This document shows positions 1 to 6,272 of a stretch of 7,111 nucleotides of DNA, piece after piece. The stretch lies in assembly GCA_902797785.1 (NCBI GenBank), contig CADBUD010000384.1, positions 1 through 7,111 on the forward strand. The letters run 5' to 3'. The position numbers were made by a program, and so were the translations under genes. Below the pieces are notes generated by a model that had not been told where the DNA came from, made no database searches, and worked only from the letters and a program-made list of their open reading frames with translations. Position 1 is the first letter of the stretch. Each line of letters starts with the position of its first letter. The stretch comes from an uncultured Lachnospiraceae bacterium. GTDB lineage: Bacteria > Bacillota > Clostridia > Lachnospirales > Lachnospiraceae.

Positions 1-15
1 CATTTGAATAGTCAT
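1..15 (-). CDS. Start of next gene, probably exporter ATP-binding subunit (partial)
   Basis: Only five codons are visible (MTIQM), starting with the ATG at 15-13 behind AAAAGGA. The sequence is too short to identify by itself. Wzm-type permeases are nearly always followed or preceded by their Wzt/TagH ATPase, and a short hydrophobic-polar opening is compatible with such a protein's first strand, so the ATP-binding subunit is the likely identity. This rests on position, not on sequence. Confidence 0.5.
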
Positions 16-25
16 TTATCAATAA

Positions 26-32
26 TCCTTTT
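26..32 (-). promoter_or_regulatory. Ribosome binding site AAAAGGA for the gene at the left edge
   Basis: AAAAGGA on the minus strand lies 10 bases before an ATG at 15-13 that opens the frame running off the left edge. It shows that another gene of the same operon begins here. Confidence 0.6.
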
Positions 33-45
33 ATCACTATATATC

Positions 46-915
46 TTAAATTGTGTCCATGAATGTACGTTCGATACGGCTGAAAAGGATGAGCCCTACA
101 AAAAACAATAACAAAGTGAAACACCAACTGATCAAATAATAGGTAATTTTGAAATAGCCGAAGCCAAAAACGGCATAGCGAAAGGCCGTAATGATTGGCG
201 TTATGGGATTCAGCATGAAAATTCCCATATATTTTGCCGGAACCAATTGCAGACCATAAGCGATAGGAGAGGCATACTGCCAAAGCTGCAGACCGAACCC
301 GACCAGCATGGCCAAATCGCGGTATTTAGTCGTTACGGAGGAAATCACGATGCCGCAGCCAACAGCCAAGAGTATCATCTGCAGAATCAATGGAAAGATC
401 AAGAGAATAGCAGGCGAAAGAGTAAGGCTTGTTCCTCCCCTGAGAAACAATATCATCCAGATGACAAAAAACAGCCCAAGCTGGATAACAAAAGAAATCA
501 AATGCGACAGCGCTGTGGATATTGGTGCAACCAGACGCGGATAGTAAACCTTGCCCATCGTTCCTCGATTGGCAAGGAAAGTATTGGATGTACTCTGTAA
601 TACCGAGGAAAAATATCCCCAGCAGATATTCCCGCTCATGTAAAACAAAAATGCCGGTACAATTTTGTCACCTGGTGCGTCCATCGTAGTGAGCTTTGCC
701 AGATTGCCAAAGATAAACGTAAAGACCACCGTAGTCAATACCGGCTGAATAATCGCCCACAGCGGCCCCAGTATCGTCTGTTTATATAACGAGATAAAGT
801 CTCGCTTCACAAAAAGAAAAATCAAGTCACGGTACTGAAAAGTTTCCCTTAAATGCAGATCCAGCAGCCTGTGTTCCGATGTGATGATCGTTTTGACTCG
901 TCTTGTTTCCTTCAT
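46..915 (-). CDS. Polysaccharide ABC exporter permease (Wzm/TagG type)
   Basis: A 289-residue integral membrane protein of the ABC-2 transporter type, the permease half of exporters that move a completed lipid-linked polysaccharide or teichoic acid across the cytoplasmic membrane. An amphipathic N-terminus (RYRDL-like QYRDLIFLFVKRDFISLYKQ at 27-46) leads into LGPLWAIIQPVL at 49-60, the family signature before the first helix. About six hydrophobic spans follow (roughly 50-71, 88-106, 132-158, 166-193, 200-221 and 262-280). KVYYPRLVAP (122-131), TTKYRDL (195-201) and NPITPII (236-242) are conserved elements of this family, and the protein ends with the usual ER-x-F-x-D-x-I. The length is close to the family norm, so it appears intact. 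GGAG lies 11 bases before the ATG at 915. A new start codon 30 bases past its stop probably begins its ATPase partner. The exact transported glycan is unknown, so I give no specific gene name. Confidence 0.95.
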   Translation of the reverse strand: MKETRRVKTIITSEHRLLDLHLRETFQYRDLIFLFVKRDFISLYKQTILGPLWAIIQPVLTTVVFTFIFGNLAKLTTMDAPGDKIVPAFLFYMSGNICWGYFSSVLQSTSNTFLANRGTMGKVYYPRLVAPISTALSHLISFVIQLGLFFVIWMILFLRGGTSLTLSPAILLIFPLILQMILLAVGCGIVISSVTTKYRDLAMLVGFGLQLWQYASPIAYGLQLVPAKYMGIFMLNPITPIITAFRYAVFGFGYFKITYYLISWCFTLLLFFVGLILFSRIERTFMDTI

Positions 916-967
916 TTTTGCTAATACTCCAAATAGAATTGATTTTTGTGGTTATTTCTGTCAGAAT

Positions 968-1882
968 TCAGCTTGAATGAGAAGAATTCGGACGACAAAG
1001 CTCATTGACCACTCGATCAATGATTTCAGCATCTACTTCCATGTCGAATTTCCGGGCAAACAGGCAGTCGCTTTGTGCAAGCAAATGAAAGTCTTTTCCA
1101 GTAAAAATATGCGGATGCGATACTGATCCGCGATCCCAATCGATAAGCCGCATAGGATGATGCATTCGCGATTGAAAACATGAATTCACCGCAATTGTCG
1201 GCATAAAGATTTCGTCACCGCACAAAGTCCATTTAAAATTCTTCCTGATCCATTTTTCCTGCTGAACGCAGTATTCAGCAAATTCCTGTGTAATACTGAA
1301 CCACGTCGAACCGCAAAAGAATGATTCTTCCCTTCCCCGTATCCTATTGATTCCCAGCCGTTTTTGTATCCTGAGACTTGCTTTCTCGATGTATCTTCCT
1401 GCTTTTTTCAAATAGCAACCCGCATTATTATAATAATCAATAAAAAAATGATAAAACGCGATTCTCTCCATCCCATCCGTTCTTTTCGGCAGGCAGGTTC
1501 CGCGCTGAATAAACTCCAGTCCGGAAAATTCACGGAAAAAAGCGTGAATGTATTCCTGCGGTTTTATCGGCAGATCCTGGCTGGACAATAGATGATAATA
1601 CGCATACTGTTTTTTTGAAGCCTCCTTTAATAGAATCATTATAGCTTGTACTATAGAAAAAACGCCCCATCCGACCTTGATTCGTTTCGTAAAAAACAAA
1701 CCCGCGCACTTAACTGTTTTTTGCAATTTTTCTGTCGGAAAATCCTTTGTTTTTTTATCCGCATGAATATAAATATCATTCCGCTCATCATCGAGTACAC
1801 CTAATAGTTTAATCAGCTGTTCGCTGTTTTTATGATACATGATTAGATATGCATGTTTGTTTTCCGTTATTATTTCAGCCAT
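968..1882 (-). CDS. GT14 Core-2/I-branching-type glycosyltransferase
   Basis: A 304-residue member of the Core-2/I-branching family (GT14, Branch domain). The eukaryotic members are beta-1,6-N-acetylglucosaminyltransferases; bacterial members act on surface glycans, with sugar usage often unproven. Motifs in family order: KHAYLIMYHKNSEQLIKLL at 9-27 (first strand), IYIHADKK at 37-44, YYHLLSSQDLPIKP at 95-108 (the S[GS]xDxP-type signature), CGSTWFSIT at 190-198, CGDEIFMPT at 221-229 with the acidic pair D223/E224 in the catalytic-base position, and RLIDWDRGSVSHPHIFTGKD at 245-264, leading to LFARKFD at 274-280, the usual end of the domain. The start at 1882 precedes the first strand by a few residues; the next Met (residue 15) would remove that strand. 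It follows the GT2 gene after 9 bases and precedes the exporter permease after 52. Unlike the other transferases it lacks a basic C-terminal tail. Adding a side branch is the likely role, inferred from the family. Confidence 0.92.
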   Translation of the reverse strand: MAEIITENKHAYLIMYHKNSEQLIKLLGVLDDERNDIYIHADKKTKDFPTEKLQKTVKCAGLFFTKRIKVGWGVFSIVQAIMILLKEASKKQYAYYHLLSSQDLPIKPQEYIHAFFREFSGLEFIQRGTCLPKRTDGMERIAFYHFFIDYYNNAGCYLKKAGRYIEKASLRIQKRLGINRIRGREESFFCGSTWFSITQEFAEYCVQQEKWIRKNFKWTLCGDEIFMPTIAVNSCFQSRMHHPMRLIDWDRGSVSHPHIFTGKDFHLLAQSDCLFARKFDMEVDAEIIDRVVNELCRPNSSHSS

Positions 1883-1891
1883 TCCAACATT

Positions 1892-1896
1892 TCACC
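1892..1896 (-). promoter_or_regulatory. Putative ribosome binding site GGTGA overlapping upstream TGA
   Basis: GGTGA lies 9 bases before the ATG at 1882, and its last three bases are the stop codon of the preceding GT2 gene. A nearer TTGGA is directly adjacent to the ATG and too close to act. The arrangement suggests that translation of the branching-type enzyme is coupled to the gene before it. Confidence 0.4.
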
Positions 1897-2884
1897 ACGA
1901 CGCTAAAATTTTCAATACTTTTTTCAACTTATGGTTTATGCTTCGAAAACATGAATTGAGTTTTGCAGTGCATATCCAAAATAGCAGGCGCAAGGGAGAT
2001 ATCCGGAGGTTTGCGGCAATATCCCCAAATGAAAACTTCTTCTTCGTCCTAACAAAGTAACGCAAAACTTCCTTTTGTCGATTCATTCCTTTGAGCCGGC
2101 CGTACTCAATCGACTGCTGAATATATAACGCCCAGCCTATAGGATTATCCTCAAAAATCTGTATTCCTTTAGCTGTCAGCCCGTCAGGCAAATAATTGAT
2201 AATCTTTATGATGGCATCAAATAACCTCTGTTTATATCCGTCATGTGCCATCTTGTCCCACACAACAGCTTCAGTTATGAATGTTTCTCCTTCATATTCC
2301 GGAAATGGATACTGTCTCAGAATACGTGTATAGTAGGCTACTGCTCTATCGAAATTCAGACCATACTGTGCTCGCTGCAAATTTGTAATATCCAGCCAAC
2401 GCTTGTTTTTACCAGTGCCTTCTTTAATTGTTTTGCCAACTCGTTCTTCGCTCGAATAACCATCACATCCAGAAATAGCGCAAAACTCGCTCTTACTTTG
2501 CTTTGAAATTGATTTTTCAACAGAATCCATGATTGATAAAGCATCATCCGTTAAATAGTCATCCGAATCGACAATAAGAAATAGATCGCCTTGAGCGCTT
2601 TCTAAAGCTTTGTTGATTGCTCTGTGTTTACCACCATGCTCGACAAAACAGTAAGATATCTTAAATGAACGCTGTTGAGTGATCCATTGCTTAATAAGCT
2701 GCCCAGTATTATCTGTTGATCCATCATCGATAACTATCCACTCGAAAGAATGGAATGTCTGTCTTTTAAGTGATTCGTAAAGCTTTTCTATTGTATATGC
2801 ACGATTATATGTGGGAGTAAATACGGTAAAGCGCACTCTCCCCCGCCTGATTATTTCGTTGCTAAAATGATCCGTATTAACCAT
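1892..2884 (-). CDS. Family 2 glycosyltransferase, second subtype
   Basis: A complete 330-residue GT2 glycosyltransferase. The catalytic domain starts near residue 19 with FTVFTPTYNRAYTIEKLYES, then IDDGSTDNT at 52-60, a GGKHRAINKAL block at 84-94, and the VDSDDYLTDDA metal-site motif at 105-115. TEAVVWDKM at 204-212 sits where the catalytic acidic residue is expected. The GGKHRAIN element and the TEAVVWD form instead of GED separate it from the two GT2 enzymes upstream, so it probably makes a different linkage. The start at 2884 is supported by AGAGG 9 bases upstream. The first 17 residues precede the domain and have no assigned role. The C-terminus ends in a hydrophobic and then basic segment (LLFWICTAKL, later NHKLKKVLKIL), a likely membrane contact. 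In lines counted by hand its GC is near 35-40%, lower than parts of its neighbours. Its TGA falls within the next gene's binding site. Confidence 0.94.
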   Translation of the reverse strand: MVNTDHFSNEIIRRGRVRFTVFTPTYNRAYTIEKLYESLKRQTFHSFEWIVIDDGSTDNTGQLIKQWITQQRSFKISYCFVEHGGKHRAINKALESAQGDLFLIVDSDDYLTDDALSIMDSVEKSISKQSKSEFCAISGCDGYSSEERVGKTIKEGTGKNKRWLDITNLQRAQYGLNFDRAVAYYTRILRQYPFPEYEGETFITEAVVWDKMAHDGYKQRLFDAIIKIINYLPDGLTAKGIQIFEDNPIGWALYIQQSIEYGRLKGMNRQKEVLRYFVRTKKKFSFGDIAANLRISPLRLLFWICTAKLNSCFRSINHKLKKVLKILASW

Positions 2885-2916
2885 TTTTGCTTACCTCTTT
2901 AAACCTCATTGAAGTA

Positions 2917-3702
2917 TTAAACACGCAGTTTATTCTTCATTGTCGTTCTAAATTTATCATAGCGTTTGCCAAGCAGAAATCGAAGCGTTCCCGTCGCGGC
3001 ATCAAAAAGGGGAAGCATCTTCAATCTGAGTTGTTTATATTTTCTTTTTCTCTGGACATCTTTTTGGGTTTGTTTCGGCAACCAGGAGCCATCAAAATGA
3101 TGAATGGAAATAGTATTATCGGTCTTGCGGATAATACCATCATAGAAATTCTTTGGACACAAGTAATCAGAAGGAAGAATAATAAAGTTTCCGATCATTT
3201 GCTGCTTTCCATTTCTTATCAACCCTTGTTTTTCCAGTAAATCGCTATCTGTATTGGGAGAAGGAAGCAAATCCAAAGACCCATCCGGTTTCTTGAAATG
3301 ACGTCCCTCAAAACTATCAAGCAATGCTTTAATCAACGGATGGCCTCGTTCAGCACCAAATCCCTGCCCCAGATTTATATATCTTTCATCCTCAAATCCA
3401 ATATATCCTTCATAACCCAGCAGACCATCCAAGGTTTTTACCAATTCGACATCCGTATCAAGATAAATCCCGCCATAATGATATATGATATCCAGCCGGG
3501 CATAATCAGGTACAAATCCCCATTTTTTCTCGGAATACGCCTCCTTCATAAACGGCGCCTTTTGAAAGTCATAGTTTTTTTCATTCCACTCAATGATCTG
3601 ATAATCAGGGCAGTATTTTTTCCAGCTGGCAATGCACCTCTGCGCTGATTCCGGCAAAGATTTTTCCCCTATCCAACAATAATGAATCTTTTTCGGAATC
3701 AT
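2917..3702 (-). CDS. GT32-type glycosyltransferase with DXD motif
   Basis: A 261-residue glycosyltransferase of the DXD sugar-binding type (Gly_transf_sug; GT32, the Och1/capsular polysaccharide synthesis group), predicted to transfer a hexose or amino sugar from a nucleotide donor during glycan assembly. It opens with IPKKIHYCWIG (residues 2-12), the hallmark first strand. Residues 67-86 carry YARLDIIYHYGGIYLDTDVE, whose DTD (82-84) coordinates the divalent metal and nucleotide sugar. SIHHFDGSW at 199-207 is the closing His/Trp motif of the family. The length is normal for bacterial members, so the gene appears intact. The last 50 residues are strongly basic (repeated K/R, then RFLLGKRYDKF), compatible with membrane-surface attachment. 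It begins 4 bases inside the upstream gene with a strong binding site, and 32 bases follow before the next gene. The exact sugar is not deducible. Confidence 0.93.
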   Translation of the reverse strand: MIPKKIHYCWIGEKSLPESAQRCIASWKKYCPDYQIIEWNEKNYDFQKAPFMKEAYSEKKWGFVPDYARLDIIYHYGGIYLDTDVELVKTLDGLLGYEGYIGFEDERYINLGQGFGAERGHPLIKALLDSFEGRHFKKPDGSLDLLPSPNTDSDLLEKQGLIRNGKQQMIGNFIILPSDYLCPKNFYDGIIRKTDNTISIHHFDGSWLPKQTQKDVQRKRKYKQLRLKMLPLFDAATGTLRFLLGKRYDKFRTTMKNKLRV

Positions 3703-5183
3703 AAGGTCGGTTTCCTCCTTACCGTCTTTTTCAGCATATGATAATAATATCTTAAGCTGGTGTAGTTCTTCAGCATTTTCTTTCTTCTTCTCTTATAGTA
3801 TTCTTTTTTGTAGGGGCACTTGGTCTCCAGTTTTTTTATCAGCTGCACATCCCGGCGGTCTTTTTTTTCGTTTCTTTTCTGCTTTAGTATCCTTACAGAT
3901 TCAAGGCTTGAAAACATGATGTCAAAGCAGTAAAAATGATCAAACCAGTTATAAATTATCTCTTCGCATGAAATATCTGCCGCGAATCCGTCATAGTATT
4001 GCTGCGTATGTTTATCAAAATCAGACAGCAAGTCGGTTTTATCGTCGGATACCATTAAATAGTCAATATCTCTCGTATTTCTGATACCGTAGACCGCAAG
4101 CACAGCTCCCGTATCAAGACACAGGTCATTCTCCAGTTTGGAAGACAGGGCAAGGGATCTGAACTTCCAAAACTCGTTTACGAAATCATCATAGCGAAAG
4201 AAAAAGCTGTCGTTCAGGAATTGGACACTGTTCGCATTCAGCAGCATTTTCCCGAGCCTTAACGCCTCTTCCCGCGTATCCGTAATATGGATTTTTGCGA
4301 AACCGTCATGGAGAACTGTCCTAATCAGCAATTTCAGTTGTCGAATTTTATCCAACGGCATATCATCCAGGATCAATACGGTGACAGGCGCCTTTTTCCC
4401 GTATCTTTCATCAACGGCAGTGAATATTCCCGTGTAACGATTCGCAAAACCTCCGGTCCACTCGGCGTCCATGTATGTATGCATCGCAAGCTGGGCCAAT
4501 CCATTGTAATTTAAATAGACCTGTTTTTTGTAGACAACATTGGAAAACTGATGCAGTATTTTCAGCGCTGTCCCGTAATTCGGATCGCGATAGGATACCG
4601 GCCATATCATCGCGACATAACAGAGATTCTTGTATGCCATGTATTGATATGCAATGAAATCCATGTATTTTTCCGGGATCGCGTATTGCTTTTTCTTCAT
4701 AAAAGCCTGGTAGTTATTCTTCCAGGCAGGTGTTTTCAGGCGAACAACCGGCACCTTTATTCCAAAGTAAATCGCAGCGGCGACTCTGTGAGAACCATCC
4801 AGAATAATACTATCCTTGGAGACAGGGATGACAGACTTTTTCTCATCGAACCCGTGCGTTTTTATATTGTCAATCAGATCATCAAAGACCTCAAAATATT
4901 TTTCCAATGAATTCTTTTCCGAATTCCAAACTTCCGAAAACCTCCCATAGGTAATTGACTCAATATGAACCCGATAGACCTCTTTCGCGAACTCAATTCC
5001 ACGCCCTTTTTCTCTGCATTCAATATAATACAGCTTGCAAACCAAATCAATTCTGTTTTTTGATAAAAACTGCCGGGGATCAACATATTCTATCGTTAAC
5101 TCCTCGTCCGGCATCTTCGCGTGCAGCAATTGATCTTCGATTGTTTGAATAAACTTTTCGGAAAAAAGCTCCGAAATTTTCAT
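3699..5183 (-). CDS. Unknown protein with ParB-like and nucleotidyltransferase-like motifs
   Basis: I do not recognise a named function. The protein is 494 residues from the ATG at 5183; a TTG at 5213 would add 10 residues but has no fitting binding site. Residues 127-137 read ILDGSHRVAAA, followed by a GIKVPVVRL strand. This is the signature of the ParB/sulfiredoxin-like fold (DG-x-HR). A middle part (about 185-330) includes the string KIHITDTREEALRLGKMLL and has no assignment. Residues 359-375 fit the nucleotidyltransferase-fold pattern hG[GS]x9-13Dh[DE]h, with G359, alanine in the small-residue position and D372-I-D374. D421 in a CFDIMF strand is a candidate third carboxylate. A basic KKDRRD stretch follows at about 440-445, and the C-terminus is strongly basic. 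There is no signal peptide or clear membrane span, so it is probably cytoplasmic. Its TGA overlaps the next start by 4 bases (ATGA), tying it to the glycosyltransferase operon. A glycan-modifying nucleotidyl- or phosphotransferase, or a regulator, are both possible; the role is inference. Confidence 0.8.
   Translation of the reverse strand: MKISELFSEKFIQTIEDQLLHAKMPDEELTIEYVDPRQFLSKNRIDLVCKLYYIECREKGRGIEFAKEVYRVHIESITYGRFSEVWNSEKNSLEKYFEVFDDLIDNIKTHGFDEKKSVIPVSKDSIILDGSHRVAAAIYFGIKVPVVRLKTPAWKNNYQAFMKKKQYAIPEKYMDFIAYQYMAYKNLCYVAMIWPVSYRDPNYGTALKILHQFSNVVYKKQVYLNYNGLAQLAMHTYMDAEWTGGFANRYTGIFTAVDERYGKKAPVTVLILDDMPLDKIRQLKLLIRTVLHDGFAKIHITDTREEALRLGKMLLNANSVQFLNDSFFFRYDDFVNEFWKFRSLALSSKLENDLCLDTGAVLAVYGIRNTRDIDYLMVSDDKTDLLSDFDKHTQQYYDGFAADISCEEIIYNWFDHFYCFDIMFSSLESVRILKQKRNEKKDRRDVQLIKKLETKCPYKKEYYKRRRKKMLKNYTSLRYYYHMLKKTVRRKPTL
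3714..3720 (-). promoter_or_regulatory. Strong ribosome binding site AAGGAGG inside upstream gene
   Basis: A seven-base AAGGAGG, complementary to the 16S rRNA tail, lies within the last codons of the 494-residue gene, 11 bases before the ATG at 3702. It confirms the start of the GT32-type gene despite the 4-base ATGA overlap. It is the strongest such site seen in the window. Confidence 0.75.
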
Positions 5184-5192
5184 CCCCATCTG

Positions 5193-5198
5193 TCCTTT
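5193..5198 (-). promoter_or_regulatory. Ribosome binding site AAAGGA deciding the start at 5183
   Basis: AAAGGA lies 9 bases before the ATG at 5183-5181, a good spacing. It is only 3 bases before the ATG at 5189, and it falls inside the reading frame that would begin at the TTG at 5213. It therefore supports a 494-residue product from 5183 over the longer form. Confidence 0.65.
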
Positions 5199-5232
5199 CA
5201 AAGAATTATACAAAAAACATGCATATATTTAA

Positions 5233-6261
5233 TTATCTTGCAAACATCAATTTGAATCTATGATTTATCCGTACTAAAAAGCCAAGAAACACGAACCTTC
5301 CATGCGTAAAAGCATAATAATACAAGCGATATCTCAGTTTTAAACATTTCTTTATATCAGGCAAAGAAAACCAGTTTCCTATTTTTCCATCTTCCCGAAT
5401 GGTTTTGAGTATCCCGAGTCGGTCAACTGTTTCGTTATTATCCAGGAACAGTTGATCCAGATAGACCACAAAACTCTTGAGCCGTCCCTGTATTCTTTTT
5501 TGTCTGCACGCCTGCCCAAGATTCCATCTGTTTATGTAATCATCATCTCTTTCCCATAGTATCTTCTTTTGTATATACCAGTTATCATTTTTCTTGTTTG
5601 TCAGCGAGCCTTCCCGCTTAATATACCGATACAGCGGTTTCTTTACGTATAAAATTGATTCAGCCTTATCGATGATAGGATATGTTTGAAACAAATCTTC
5701 TCCGATTTGGAGTTCTTTCCATGCATGATAATCAACATCCATATCAACGGTCGATCGTTTTATTGCCTTCGTGCACATACTGTTAATATAGTTATTCTCC
5801 AATATTTGCTCATACACCTTTTTTTTCTCATTTCCGCAGTATAGATGGTTTTCATTCAGCGGTACCGTGAACTCTTCTACAGATCCATTCAAGCGCACAC
5901 ATTCCAAATCATAAAGAATCAGATCGCAATGATACTCCGCGATGGCAAGGCTTATCCGTTCCAGCGCCCCCTCCATCAGCCGATCGTCCGCGTCTACCGC
6001 TAAGAACCATTCGCCGACAGCATTCTGGAAAAAGACCCTGCGCGAAAGAAGGAGCCCTTTGTTTTCATGATTATGGATCACCCTTATCTTGTCTGGATGC
6101 TCCTTCGCCAATTGCTCGCATAGCTCTGCGCTTCCATCTGTTGAACCATCGTCAACCAAAATGATCTCATAGTCCTGGAAACTCTGAGATAAAACGGAAT
6201 TGACACTGTCCCGTAAATACTGCTTCGCATTATATACGGGGATACCTATACTGAAAAGCAT
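5233..6261 (-). CDS. Family 2 glycosyltransferase (EpsH/WcaA-like layout)
   Basis: A complete GT2 glycosyltransferase of 342 residues, predicted to add one sugar to a growing lipid-linked glycan. The N-terminus carries the canonical FSIGIPVYNAKQYL strand, the nucleotide-binding VDDGSTDGS motif near residues 36-44, the DADD metal-binding motif near 90-93, and an IGED acidic motif near 186-189. It ends with an LYRYI...GSLT block typical of the end of this catalytic domain, then about 110 residues of C-terminal extension. Two adjacent ATG codons exist (6264 and 6261); I chose 6261 because AAGAGG is only 2 bases from the first. Only 9 bases separate this start from the upstream stop. The 140-220 region parallels the upstream gene (YINSMCTKAIKR versus YMNAVYQKIAKR; VDMDVDY versus VDVDADY), so the two are probably paralogues. 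The last 40 residues are rich in R, K, F and Y, which could dock the enzyme on the membrane. The sugar specificity is unknown. Confidence 0.94.
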   Translation of the reverse strand: MLFSIGIPVYNAKQYLRDSVNSVLSQSFQDYEIILVDDGSTDGSAELCEQLAKEHPDKIRVIHNHENKGLLLSRRVFFQNAVGEWFLAVDADDRLMEGALERISLAIAEYHCDLILYDLECVRLNGSVEEFTVPLNENHLYCGNEKKKVYEQILENNYINSMCTKAIKRSTVDMDVDYHAWKELQIGEDLFQTYPIIDKAESILYVKKPLYRYIKREGSLTNKKNDNWYIQKKILWERDDDYINRWNLGQACRQKRIQGRLKSFVVYLDQLFLDNNETVDRLGILKTIREDGKIGNWFSLPDIKKCLKLRYRLYYYAFTHGRFVFLGFLVRINHRFKLMFAR

Positions 6262-6266
6262 CATTA

Positions 6267-6272
6267 CCTCTT
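6267..6272 (-). promoter_or_regulatory. Ribosome binding site AAGAGG overlapping upstream stop
   Basis: The minus strand reads TAAGAGGTAATGATG. AAGAGG shares bases with the TAA stop of the preceding glycosyltransferase. It lies 2 bases before the first ATG (6264) and 5 bases before the second (6261), which favours the second. The overlap suggests translational coupling of the two GT2 genes. Confidence 0.6.

Noticed and set aside
956..966. Short inverted repeat TTCTG-T-CAGAA near the end of the branching-type gene, considered as a terminator or operator
   Set aside because: The stems are five bases with a one-base loop, there is no following T run on the minus strand, and the length is expected by chance.
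2887..3240. 117-codon plus-strand open frame
   Set aside because: It lies opposite the GT32-type gene, whose motifs are unambiguous; its translation shows no domain and there is no separate promoter evidence. It is a shadow frame.
4551..4910. 119-codon plus-strand open frame, with others at 247-600 and 4475-4657
   Set aside because: All lie opposite well-supported minus-strand genes and show low-complexity or motif-free translations.
5205..5210. TATAAT on the minus strand, 22 bases before the 494-residue gene start, as an internal promoter
   Set aside because: The gap is AT-rich, no good -35 hexamer is found at 16-18 bases spacing (best about 3 of 6 matches), and there is no extended -10. 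A chance match is likely.
5819..5826. Eight-base A run on the minus strand forming A AAA AAG in frame (dnaX-like slip site); another A8 run at 3861-3868
   Set aside because: A -1 shift at the first site would meet a stop within three codons, no downstream hairpin was seen, and lysine-rich coding sequence explains both runs. No sign of a phase-variable gene.
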